Assembly: GCA_021030905.1 (NCBI GenBank)
Contig: JAGFMI010000002.1
Location: 2,666,001 to 2,730,000 of the forward strand
Reading direction: 5' to 3'
Source: Pyrenula massariospora
Lineage: Eukaryota; Ascomycota; Eurotiomycetes; Pyrenulales; Pyrenulaceae
Length of the DNA: 64,000 nucleotides
Of the stretch, positions 21,536 through 30,834 are shown piece after piece (the first letter of the stretch is position 1; each line of letters opens with the position of its first letter). The notes beneath the pieces are model-generated. The model made no database searches. It was not told the DNA's origin and was given only the letters and a program-made list of their open reading frames with translations. A program made the translations under genes and the position numbers.

Positions 21536-21944
21536 ACTACCGATAGTTGCTCTGACGTGTTGTTAAGAAACTGAAACAAATACGAGCGAGGCATCCAACT
21601 ACACCGGAGGTGATGACCGGTAAATTGTCGGCGGTGGGCACGGCCCGAAGCACGGCGACCACATGCCGAATATTCATGTGAAGTCAGGAAATAGAGTTCC
21701 CGATAATTAGAGTTTCTGATCTAAGGTGAGAGTGGTATTTGCTACTACTCTCACCTTCGACCCTAGAAAGGTGCCATCCTGGGCAATGCTTCCGGCGATA
21801 GTAATGGAAAGGCGGTCCGGCAAGCCAGAGTGACTAGCCACGTGGGATTTGTATTATTCTTATATAAAGCTATCGCATCTATGGAGTTCATACTCACAGG
21901 ATTGGTATTAGAGTTACCTCGGTTAATGCCAAAGTCAATCAGCA
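21536..21944. other. Intergenic region before the Zn2Cys6 gene
   Basis: A short inverted repeat around GAGAGTGGTA...TACTACTCTC lies at about 21727-21752, and a TATATAAAG box at about 21859-21867 is a plausible promoter element of the regulator gene at 21945. Confidence 0.4.
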
Positions 21945-23222
21945 ATGGCGAGGCTGTTGAGCCCGTCGGACTCAGACCACTGGGAATCCAGGCGCTTTCC
22001 AGCTTGCGACCGGTGTCGAAATCAGAAGCTCCGGTGTCTGCGGCAGAGAGGGAGGAATCTCTCCTTCCCCTGCTCGAGATGTGAACGAGCGCAGACCGAC
22101 TGCGTTGTCAGCCTGCGAAAACGGCCTGGCCGACGTTCTGGCAAAAGACGCGATCGCGAACAGTCTACAATACCAGGTCAGACTGAGAATACTGAACTGC
22201 ATCCTGCTTTGCCGCCTGGACAGCATTGGGAGAGCAACGTCGACGAGAGCTGGTTCAACATTATCGGTGCCATAGAAGGTAACATCGCTCCTACGCCTGA
22301 AAACCCTCATGACAGTTTTCGGGATACTTCACTCGAAGCCAATGCTTCGATCGGTTTTGACTACTCTTGGCCTGATAACAACCATGATCCACTGGATTCC
22401 TCAGCTCTTGATTTCAGTTCGGATGAGAGGCATACCTCGAAGGCCCCCATGTTGTTATATCCAGAAGGCGTCGGTCTTAGAGATGCGTATTCCGATGAGC
22501 GCACAGATCCGAGTGCTCAATTGTTCCAGATTCCGCACAAGCTCTCAATGCAATTACAAAGATTTCAGTCGAGACCATGGGACATCACGATATACCTCAA
22601 ACTGGAACAGACACCTGGTGATGAGACGGAATCAAGTACCTCCAAATCCAGAGAAGACCACGCTCTCATAAGCATCTTTAATATACTATCGGAGCTGAAG
22701 GGTGTCTTCACCGAGTTAGCCGCCACCCACAACTGTCGCAATTTGTCAACCTCGACAAGTCGTCAGGGGTTCACGAATATCTCATGTTTGCTGGCTGCTT
22801 TAGCATGCTATTTGCAGATCTTGGCCCTTTACGATTGCGTCGTCACTCATGTCATTGAGCAAGTGACCAGCAGTTCTGCCACAAGAGCCTTTGTGTTGGA
22901 TTCGACGCCAAGGTTTTCCATCGGAGGCATCATTGTTCCGCCATCGAAGAATCTTTTGGGTCGTTCGTTAATACAGGTATTGGAACAAAACATCCACCCA
23001 CTTGAAACCGTATTAGCACTCCCAGCTGATTACCGGGTATCCAGATTCGGAAATGACGATGTCACACTTGATGGCAGCAGATTGTTGAAGGAAGAGCATG
23101 GAGCAGCATTATTTGATTCTTTTAGTCAACTCGAGTCCGCAAGAACTGGTAATTCAAGCATTAAAGGATTAGTAAGAGATCTTAAGGAGAAAATGGCGCA
23201 CATTGAGGAGCTTGGCTCATGA
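21945..23222 (+). CDS. AflR-like Zn2Cys6 transcription factor
   Basis: This intronless gene encodes 425 residues, starting AGCAATGGCGAGG. A binuclear zinc cluster lies at residues 21-53: Cys21, 24, 31, 43, 46 and 53 (CDRCRNQKLRC, then CSRCERAQTDC), followed by a basic region RKRPGRRSGKRRDRE. The middle and C-terminal parts contain LLAALACYLQILALYDCVVTHV and RFSIGGIIVP, which match the layout of the AflR-type C-terminal domain of in-cluster activators of fungal secondary metabolism. The most likely job is pathway-specific activator of the genes between 12 and 21.5 kb; the TCGG words in their promoters would be candidate sites. The last 27 codons are duplicated downstream (see repeat 23136-23599). 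Confidence 0.87.
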   Translation: MARLLSPSDSDHWESRRFPACDRCRNQKLRCLRQRGRNLSFPCSRCERAQTDCVVSLRKRPGRRSGKRRDREQSTIPGQTENTELHPALPPGQHWESNVDESWFNIIGAIEGNIAPTPENPHDSFRDTSLEANASIGFDYSWPDNNHDPLDSSALDFSSDERHTSKAPMLLYPEGVGLRDAYSDERTDPSAQLFQIPHKLSMQLQRFQSRPWDITIYLKLEQTPGDETESSTSKSREDHALISIFNILSELKGVFTELAATHNCRNLSTSTSRQGFTNISCLLAALACYLQILALYDCVVTHVIEQVTSSSATRAFVLDSTPRFSIGGIIVPPSKNLLGRSLIQVLEQNIHPLETVLALPADYRVSRFGNDDVTLDGSRLLKEEHGAALFDSFSQLESARTGNSSIKGLVRDLKEKMAHIEELGS

Positions 23223-23599
23223 CTTCCAAATTGGCGGTAAGGGGTGAAATCGAAGTCCGAACCACCTAACCGGAAGTAGCAGCGATATGTTTTGGGCACA
23301 TTATTATGTAGAGTACATGAATTGTGTCAAAATCAGCGCTTACTGTACGCTTCTACTTCAGGTTAGGTGGTCCGGGCTTCGATTTCACCCCCTTAGCGGC
23401 TTCAGTTTGTTACCGATGCCAAACCGCCGTCGCCGAGTTACATCCGCGGGAACTGGCAATTCAAGCATTAAAGGATTAATAAGAGATCTTAAGGAGAAAA
23501 TGATGCACATTGAGGAGCTTAATATATGACTTTTGAATTAACGGCTTCAGTTTGTCACCGATGCCGAACCGCCATCGCCGAGCTATGTCCGCATGAAAT
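23136..23599 (+). repeat. Duplicated 3' end of the Zn2Cys6 gene with tandem unit
   Basis: The last about 85 nt of the regulator CDS (23136-23222) recur at 23443-23529, including the frame KGLIRDLKEKMMHIEEL and a TGA. Around them a CGGCTTCAGTTTGT...CCGAGTTACATCCGC segment at 23397-23450 recurs at 23542-23590. A unit of about 145 nt has therefore been partly repeated in tandem. The downstream copy is non-coding debris. Confidence 0.85.
23239..23394. repeat. Inverted repeat, 33-nt arms
   Basis: Arm 1 (23239-23271, starting AAGGGGTGAAATCG) and arm 2 (23361-23394, ending GATTTCACCCCCTT) are complementary with two substitutions and one inserted base. They enclose 89 nt. The outer 22 nt of arm 1 also occur inside the C2H2 gene at 1332-1353. 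Confidence 0.85.
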
Positions 23600-23920
23600 C
23601 TGTGCTACTCTGTTAGCCTGTTGAGGCCAGTAATGTCTCATTACAGTTTGACTCCGCTCTTTGATGGAGACCAGCGCCTCCAATCGCAGCCGTTGCTCTT
23701 AACTTGGAGTAGCTCCGTACGCTGAACACTCAACCTCATATCCAATCTTGTAGCTACCGTCGATTGCGTTTGCATGAATTCGCCCCACGCCAGTAGCTCC
23801 CGCATATCCGACATACTTAACCCGAGTTCAATGTATCCCATCGGCTGGTAAGAATGTCGACGGGGTTTTGCGCCTGTCATAAACCTTAATGCCCCCCTGC
23901 GTCGATCCTTGGCGGATCCA

Positions 23921-24076
23921 CCTATCGCATCGACTGGTAACAATGTCGACGGTTTTTTTATTGGTCTGCCTCGGTCCGTGCCATCCCAAATTCTGTTCGT
24001 GCCAACCCGGCTCAGGGATGGCACGGACCGAGGCAGACTTATCAAAAAACCGTCGACATTGTTACCAGCCGATAGG
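23921..24076. mobile_element. MITE-like palindrome with 54-nt arms
   Basis: Arms 23934-23987 and 24015-24068 are complementary at 51 of 54 positions and enclose a 27-nt spacer. The arm begins CTGGTAACAATGTCGACGG and ends in GTGCCATCCC; CCTATCG flanks both sides. A partial third copy (CATCGGCTGGTAAGAATGTCGACGG) lies at about 23839-23863. This is the shape of a small non-autonomous DNA transposon or of two transposon ends brought together. No target-site duplication was established. Confidence 0.75.
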
Positions 24077-25905
24077 ATACTTCCCAAGCAGGTACACAAG
24101 CAAGGACATCCCTAACCTATTCTCTTTTAGATTTAAGTTCACCTTAGCACCACCCTGCCGCTCCGCTGAAAGTAACAGTGTCTCACCATAATTTAGCTCT
24201 AACCCGAAGGCCAGCACTCTCTGATCGCGACCGTAACACTCTACTTAGCATGGATTCTTTGCCGCTCTGTCAGTCCGCGGAGAACCATGATTTGCTAAAT
24301 ACGCCGCTGTCATTATTGATTATATGTCTAGACTCTGCGTCGCTCCGCCGGAGGCTGTCGCTCAGTGGCTGATAGAATGGGCCAATGGGCTTCTATTGTA
24401 AGGGCTCGCCATCGAGTCGAGTCGTTCGTAAGGGTTGAGAGGTTCAATTATTGGCCAACGGCGTCATTAAACCCATTTCAATATTAAAATTCGCCTGCTT
24501 CGCACTCGCGCTGAACGCGAAAGAGTACGGGAAATGATCGGTGCTGAAGTTCCCGTTTATAGTAGAAGAGCCATAAAAAAACTGAATACCTACAATGAGA
24601 GTATAATCCACAGTGGCTGTATAATTCGCTCTATGTCTTCTAGAAAATATCTCGGTAAATGAGAGGTTAAAAGACTATAAAGAATGGGACAGTTTCTGCG
24701 ACTTTTCGTGAAGTGTGGTCGATTTGGTCATCCATAACGTGGGGTGCCAAGAAATGCACCAGAAATGCTTATGACATGAGCTAGAAAAAAGAACTTGATG
24801 CTGATTTTTAGTGTGTAAGCGTACTTTGAAGGATGAATAGGAGAAAAAAAGGCACGCATCATTGTCTCATAATGACATGTCGTATCCAATGCTTTCCCCT
24901 AATCGAATCTCCATCTATCTATTGGCGTTGTCCCGTAGACAAAGCCGTATCTCTAATCTCACAAGCCATATCACTGTTCGAGTCGTACTGGTGACGTGTT
25001 AAAACTTGAACACATTTGCGCTGCTTTACTGGCTACTGTCGTCAAGCTCATTGGAACGGCTGGCACGGAAGCAAAAGTTTCTTGTTGGCACACTTATTAA
25101 AGCTCCCATAGGCTAGACGCTATGTGCTCGAATAATCAAAGCTCCACGGTTTTGCAACGGGTTTGTGCTGCAGGCTGTAGCACACTCTCTTAAGCGACAT
25201 TATCGAGCTCGCCCGAACAGTCAGAGCCCGGACAACGAGAAAAGTCATCCAAGTCTGGAGGAACATAAGATTAGGTCAAGTCCTAAACATGAATTCCAAA
25301 GTATACCACAAAGAGAAGGCCGCGAAATAATTAGGGGATTGCCACACTTCCAATCGCCATGAAAGCGACGTGATCCTACCGACAGCATGAGATCCTGCAT
25401 CGCTGTCAAACAAAAGTTCCAAAGTATGTTGCCTGTGAGGTTAGCGCCATACTGTAAAAGGCAACCAGCTCTCTGCCAAGAACAGTCGGTGTTTGCCCGA
25501 ACCCAAAGCTTCAGGTCACAGGGTCACTCTTTTTCCGAGATAAGCACCAGAGAGGATCTCTATCAATCCAATTCTGCTTTCTCGAACCCCTATCGATGAC
25601 GGAGACCGGTATATTAGGAGCGCCTACCATGAGCTCGCTTACATCTGCGGCTGGGATCGGTGTCCCGCTCTACATTAGCGCCATCAGCTGGCGTCTTCTC
25701 CAGACCGCGGTCTTTAAACCACCAGCTTGTACTCGTACTTAGGAAGGTTTGTACATACTTCTAGACTTCTAAGGACTAATAGTGGTATGTGGCTAACTGC
25801 GATTGCCTTGCGTGCTTTGTGACTGCCCTCCTGCTCTGTCTGCAGCCGACCTCTAAGGTGCTCTCCCACACACATCGCTAAGCTCTCTCCCCTCATCCCA
25901 ATCCA

Positions 25906-27087
25906 ATGCCGTCCTCTAACGACGAGCACACCCCTCTCCTTCGCTCCCACAGCGCACCAGATCCCGAAAACAACGACACGTTCCGCAACATCCCTCACAA
26001 CCACCATGCCCACTTTTGCATGCTCATCGGCGTCCCGCCTTCCAACCTCCCTCCCCACGCGGCTCCCCTCGTCGGCCCAAAGACCCTCTACGGCCGCGCC
26101 GTCCACCAGCGCTCTCAGCAGCAATTCAACTACGTCTTCACCGCCACCCTGTCGAACGTGCTCCTCCTCTCCCAAGTCGTCCTCTCCGCCGCCCTCACCG
26201 CCCTCGGCGCCTCGGAAAGCTCCCATGTCCTCATCACCATCTTCGGCGTCCTGAACACCATCATCGCCGGCCTGGTCGCCTATCTCAAGAGCCGCGGTCA
26301 GCCTATGCGTGCCCGGATGTACCGCGACGACCTCGAGCGCGTGGTCGACGAGATTGAGAACTCCGAGATAATGTGGCTTGGCATCAGCAAGAACGTGCAC
26401 GGATACGACGAGGTTGCCGTAGACGACGAAGTCACAGTCCGGAGCGAAGTGGCAAGGCTGACAAGGCTATACGATAAAGCAGTGAGAACGAATACGGTGA
26501 ACAATCCGGATATGTACATGGCCGGCGCAGCGGGGGAGGCCGGAAATGTTGCTCTGCGGCCCAGACCCGGCCAGGCTTCTGTTCCGCCCCCAGGCCCCGC
26601 CGTATCACCTACTCCAGGGACCGCCGCCCAAGCCCCTGCTCCGCCGCCGGCGGCCGAGGCGCCCGAGGATGAGAGTCCTGCGACGGCACCACCGAAGGAA
26701 GAAAAGAAGAAGGCCGAGGCTGCGAAGGAGGAAGGAAAAAAGAAGGATCCCGAGACCTCAAAAGATACGACCGACAAGTCAAAGAAAGACCCTCCGTCGG
26801 CGCCGGAAGCCAAGCCGGCTGCTGATCAAGACGAGAGTCCCGCGACAGCCCAGCCGAAGCCAGCTCCCAAGGAAGCCGCAAAAACCGATGCTTCAGTGCC
26901 AGCTCCCGCCGAGGCCAAATCAGATCCGGACGAGAGTCCGGCAAGCGCTCCGCCAAAACATCCTGCCAAGGAGGGGGCCAAGGAAGAGCCTAAAGAGGAC
27001 ACGAAAGTAGATGGGGTTGAAGCTGGAGACGAGACGAAGAGTGAGCCGGAAGCTGAGGGCAAGGGTAAGGAGAAGGACGTGCCGTAG
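25906..27087 (+). CDS. Fungal SLATT-domain (2-TM) membrane protein
   Basis: This intronless gene encodes 393 residues. The N-terminal part carries the fungal SLATT pattern: PLVGPKTLYGRAVHQRSQQQFNY before two hydrophobic segments (about 77-100 and 107-127), then a soluble helix LKSRGQPMRARMYRDDLERVVDEIE. In prokaryotes SLATT proteins are predicted membrane-perturbing effectors of nucleotide-signalled immunity; the fungal branch has no settled role. Residues about 210-393 are low-complexity Ala/Pro/Glu/Lys, with three imperfect units starting DESPATAPPK, DESPATAQPK and DESPASAPPK. The start at 25906 follows a pyrimidine-rich leader. Location in a membrane is supported by the two segments; anything beyond is inference. 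Confidence 0.85.
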   Translation: MPSSNDEHTPLLRSHSAPDPENNDTFRNIPHNHHAHFCMLIGVPPSNLPPHAAPLVGPKTLYGRAVHQRSQQQFNYVFTATLSNVLLLSQVVLSAALTALGASESSHVLITIFGVLNTIIAGLVAYLKSRGQPMRARMYRDDLERVVDEIENSEIMWLGISKNVHGYDEVAVDDEVTVRSEVARLTRLYDKAVRTNTVNNPDMYMAGAAGEAGNVALRPRPGQASVPPPGPAVSPTPGTAAQAPAPPPAAEAPEDESPATAPPKEEKKKAEAAKEEGKKKDPETSKDTTDKSKKDPPSAPEAKPAADQDESPATAQPKPAPKEAAKTDASVPAPAEAKSDPDESPASAPPKHPAKEGAKEEPKEDTKVDGVEAGDETKSEPEAEGKGKEKDVP

Positions 27088-27469
27088 AGTTGCGTGATAA
27101 GTCTTCTGTGTTGGAGAGTATCTATCGTTCAGCCGAGATTTGCTATGGTTTCTTTTTTTCTTATGGATTTACGGTCTGGCCATTGGATACCCTTTCTGTC
27201 AAGCATGGATTTCTACTCTCAGTCTTCGGGCTGTACCTAATTTGATGAAGTTATTGAGATCTGCCAGGTAATTAGAGAAGGGAAAGCAATTGCGAGGAAG
27301 GATTTTGCGTTCAAGAGCAGGGAGTCTTGTCTAGCTAATTGTTGTGACTTCGTGAGCGAGGAGCAGCAAGAGTGGACTTAGGTTCTTGCGCCTTACAAAC
27401 TCTAATGTCTTTTATTACACCTCTTAAGCTGTGTTCATGGGGAAGGTATCAGCTCCTGTGACTCTTCTC
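27088..27469. other. Convergent 3' region
   Basis: This lies between the plus-strand SLATT gene and the minus-strand TFIIIC gene, so it should hold both polyadenylation sites. No other feature is seen. Confidence 0.5.
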
Positions 27470-30229
27470 CTACTCTGCATCATGCGCCAAATCCTGCACC
27501 AACAAAATCCCGCTCCCAAACCCAACGGCTGCCCACCCCGCCGTACTCAAACAAGCGCCCCACGCCAGACTCGTGACCGCATTCTCCTCCTCGAAGATCG
27601 TCTCACGGATCCCCCTCGCCCCCTCGGTCTTGCCCCTTTTCCGTTTGCCATCTGCCCTCGCCCCCTTACCGAACCCCTCCTGCTTGGCCAAGAAACCCGT
27701 CAAAATCCGCGACACGCCGGGCCGCGGATCCGGAACATGAAAATACGGCGCCTTGTCCTTCCTCTCTCCACCCTCCAAATCCACCTCCCCCCCCACCCCA
27801 TCTCCCCCCTCATAATCCCCCTCCCCCGCCCTCCGCCACGTATACTCCACCAGCGTCTGCGTCCACCCCGCGCTCCTCCTCGACCCCACCGGCAACACCC
27901 TCGTCAGCGGATTCGTGCCCAGCACCTCCCCCGCCGTGCTCCCCACCAGCACGTGCGGGTGCCACCGGCTCGTCGCCACCACGGTGATGCTCGCGTTGCC
28001 CGCCGGCGGCGCGCCGCCTTCGGGCCCGCCCATCGCAGCGCTGGGTGAGGGGTTGATCTTGGCGACCTCGAGCTTGCTGAAGAAGGAGCGCGCCGCGAGG
28101 CAGATGAGGGTGGTGCCGCCGCCGTCGGCGGTGAACCAGACGCGGAGGTGCGGGTGGTAGGGGAGGCTGGTCGGGGCGGAGCGGGTGCGGAGGGGGGAGA
28201 CGGTGTCGGTGGCTGGGGAGGGGAGGGAGAGGAGGGAGAGGTGGCCGGAGAGGGAGGAGAGGGCTAGGAGGGTGGGACGCGGGGAGGGGTAGGCGGGGGA
28301 GAGGGTGAGGATGTAGGTTGATGAGACGAGGGGGGCGTGGAGGTAGGGGGTGGGGGATTGGAAGTCGGAGGGTTGTGGGGAGGTGGTTTTGGTGGGAGAT
28401 GGTTTGGGGGGCTCGGCTTTGACCGGTGAGAGGATGCTGTAGACGCTCAGGCTGCCGTTGGCGTTGCTGACTGCGATGTCTGAGGGAGAGAGCCATGCGA
28501 CGGAGGTGTGGATGGTGTGAGAAGCTGGCGGTCGACTAGCGAAGCACGGTGACAGGATGTGGAAGTATTGCGGACATCTCCCTCCATCGTTGGGAATGTT
28601 GGCGTCCAGCACGTGTACACAGCCATCGCTCGAGAGCACTGCCAGCATACCGAGGGAGTCTCCCGTCTCCGCGTCTTCGGCACGTCCTTCTTTGAGAACT
28701 GGGCAGAATTCAATTTGTCGGATGTTTCCCCAGTCCGTGCAGAGAACTTGAACTAGTTGTGGCTTGGTCGATATGTCGAGTCGCCTGATGCCGTCATCTT
28801 CCAGACTACTTGTAAAAGCCCAGATTTGTATGCTGGAAGGATACGACCCTGAAGGTCGAAAGGCTGGATTGCGGTTGTCATCTGGTTCCTTTACGGTGGC
28901 CCGCTGTTCTCTATTCGTCGGACAAGCTATCGCGAGATATTGTGTAGCTTTGTTTTCTCGATTTGGTGCCCACGATACGGACTGGATCTTATGTCCAAGA
29001 TTGAGAATCCAGCCATCGTGGTATCTCTGCGGTTGCGGGTGCATTGAAATGCCATCATTGTATGAGTTTGTAGTATTTAAACAATTGGAGGAGTTGGATA
29101 GCCGTTCTTCATCAGAATGATCTCCATTTGTTCGCGGCCGGTCAGGCTCTACCTGTGCAGCAGTCTCATTTCTTGCATCTCCATCAAGACTTGGTTCTCT
29201 CCAAGGACCGTCAGGGCCTCCTAGGAAAGAGATGAGCATCAACTCTCCTTGCAGTTGAGCCTGACTTGGAGAGTTGGGAGGAGAAGGTGTTGAAGTTGTC
29301 CTCTGCTCAGGATGGCTTGACCTATTAATTCGACTCGGCACGTGACTCTTCTCCGATCCAGGTATTGTCGGATAAGCTTCTCCATGATTAAGAACTTCTC
29401 CTGGACTGATTTCGTATAGTTTCTGGTCCTTCCAGGGGCCTAGCACAATCCTGTGATTTCGGTCGCTGAACTTTTGGAGGTATTTCCTATGCTGGATTGG
29501 ATCACCCAATACTTCCACCCGCTGCCTTTTACGGACGCTTTTGCCTCTCTCTGCATGGTACCAGTCCCATCCTTTAGTTGCTTCATCCCGTAGTCTGTCT
29601 TCCCCGATGCCGAATCGAACAGTAGACCCATACACGCCTTTGTGAATGATCGTAGAAAGTGTCCTCCTCGATGGAAACGTCAGATCCCTAGCCTTCTCCG
29701 TCCATACATCTTTTACCAGGAGAACGGGTTTCAGATCTTCATGGGCTGTGCCGTACATACTGGACCAATTGTACTCCATCGAATTGGAATAATGGATACT
29801 GCGAAGGCCGCGGGACCGTAAACCTTGCGCAGGGTCTTGCCGAGTTCTGGAGATGGAGTTCTTCTGTGTCTTTGGTCTTATCGCTGCTTCTATATCAACT
29901 GCACCTTCTACAGACATCAGTTCAGCGTCCGACTCGTCTGGAGTAGCGACATCAGAGCCCTCGGACAGGTTATGACCGCTCCCAGATGCCATAGATAGAT
30001 CGTCGACATCGGTTTCATCAGCGGCTGCTTCTACGGCGGTCGCCTGTTCGACATCGAAATCTGCATCTTTTTCTCGGCGTGCAAGCTTCTTGGCAGTTTC
30101 TTCTTCGAGTTGCTTCAGCTCGGCTTCTTCATCAGAGTCAATCGAAAGGATCCTCCTTGTCTCTTCTTCCAAGATATCGTCGGCGTACCTGGGATTGGAC
30201 TTGCGTTGACGAGCTGATCTTCGAGACAT
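27470..30229 (-). CDS. TFIIIC subunit, WD40-type (Tfc6/Sfc6-like)
   Basis: This intronless gene encodes 919 residues. The N-terminus is basic then acidic (MSRRSARQRKSNPRYADDIL, followed by Glu/Asp-rich coiled segments), and the centre has YNWSSMYGTAHEDLKP and WDWYHAERGKSVRKRQRVEV. From about residue 400 a set of degenerate WD40 blades begins: GHKIQSVSWAPN, SSIQIWAF, DWGNIRQIEFCP, GMLAVLSSDGCVHVLD and SDIAVSNANGSLSVYSIL. This arrangement is that of the TFIIIC subunit known as Tfc6 (tau91) in yeast, Sfc6 in fission yeast and GTF3C2 in human, which helps TFIIIC bind the B box of tRNA genes. The C-terminal 150 residues are Gly/Glu/Arg-rich. Similarity is by layout and short blocks, so the assignment is good but not certain. 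Confidence 0.8.
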   Translation of the reverse strand: MSRRSARQRKSNPRYADDILEEETRRILSIDSDEEAELKQLEEETAKKLARREKDADFDVEQATAVEAAADETDVDDLSMASGSGHNLSEGSDVATPDESDAELMSVEGAVDIEAAIRPKTQKNSISRTRQDPAQGLRSRGLRSIHYSNSMEYNWSSMYGTAHEDLKPVLLVKDVWTEKARDLTFPSRRTLSTIIHKGVYGSTVRFGIGEDRLRDEATKGWDWYHAERGKSVRKRQRVEVLGDPIQHRKYLQKFSDRNHRIVLGPWKDQKLYEISPGEVLNHGEAYPTIPGSEKSHVPSRINRSSHPEQRTTSTPSPPNSPSQAQLQGELMLISFLGGPDGPWREPSLDGDARNETAAQVEPDRPRTNGDHSDEERLSNSSNCLNTTNSYNDGISMHPQPQRYHDGWILNLGHKIQSVSWAPNRENKATQYLAIACPTNREQRATVKEPDDNRNPAFRPSGSYPSSIQIWAFTSSLEDDGIRRLDISTKPQLVQVLCTDWGNIRQIEFCPVLKEGRAEDAETGDSLGMLAVLSSDGCVHVLDANIPNDGGRCPQYFHILSPCFASRPPASHTIHTSVAWLSPSDIAVSNANGSLSVYSILSPVKAEPPKPSPTKTTSPQPSDFQSPTPYLHAPLVSSTYILTLSPAYPSPRPTLLALSSLSGHLSLLSLPSPATDTVSPLRTRSAPTSLPYHPHLRVWFTADGGGTTLICLAARSFFSKLEVAKINPSPSAAMGGPEGGAPPAGNASITVVATSRWHPHVLVGSTAGEVLGTNPLTRVLPVGSRRSAGWTQTLVEYTWRRAGEGDYEGGDGVGGEVDLEGGERKDKAPYFHVPDPRPGVSRILTGFLAKQEGFGKGARADGKRKRGKTEGARGIRETIFEEENAVTSLAWGACLSTAGWAAVGFGSGILLVQDLAHDAE

Positions 30230-30834
30230 AATCTAGAAATTTTTCAACAAAAGGGTCGTAGATAGAATATAAGAGCAAAGAAGCGGAGAAATTTGAGGCC
30301 TTGGGTCAGAGCAATGTGTCATAAATAACGTCTAAATTAGAGGAGAGAAAATCTCTGTTAGACTGATGTGCTGAAAAGTTATTCAAGACGAGCATCGACA
30401 GTCAGCTCAAAATTAAACGTTTAGTAAGATGCTCGTGATGCGAAACAAAGGCACAAATTAATTACCGAGTCTTGAATAGGTTGTCTTGGGGAAGGCTCTA
30501 AGTTGTGAAGTGAAAAGCGGCCGCTACGGACATCTACAAAAGCCAGTTCCGTAGATATACGGCTAATTCACCCCTGAAAGCCCAACGGTAGGGATGTTAC
30601 GGAGACGCTACGTAGTCGAACTGGAGCACGACCAGGAGCAGCTTATGAATTATCTCTCTGATACTCTTACATATGATACCCGGTATCTTATTAGTCATTC
30701 ACATCGATAGTCTTTGCCAACAGCGGTTGCCAATCTCTTTGTGGCCGATAGCGCCTCCTGGACCAAAGATGGGTTCGGGTGACAGCGCTATAGCATATCC
30801 TAAGGCAATGGGCATGACCTGGACGTTGATGCTT
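30230..30834. other. Intergenic region, TFIIIC gene to alcohol dehydrogenase
   Basis: This holds the TFIIIC promoter on its left side and the 3' flank of the dehydrogenase on its right. No coding or repeat feature is recognised. Confidence 0.5.

Larger units (their letters stand above)
23223..25905. other. Repeat-rich, gene-free region
   Basis: This 2.7-kb region holds the duplicated regulator tail, an inverted repeat (23239-23394) and a long palindromic MITE-like element (23921-24076). The remainder, 24.1-25.9 kb, has only short frames. It forms the right border of the accessory block. Confidence 0.6.

Noticed and set aside
26016-27062. Several long frames opposite or overlapping the SLATT gene
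   Set aside because: Low-complexity shadows of the Ala/Pro/Lys-rich tail.
27431-28496. Proline/arginine-rich frames on both strands
   Set aside because: These are alternative readings of the GC-biased C-terminal part of the TFIIIC-like gene.
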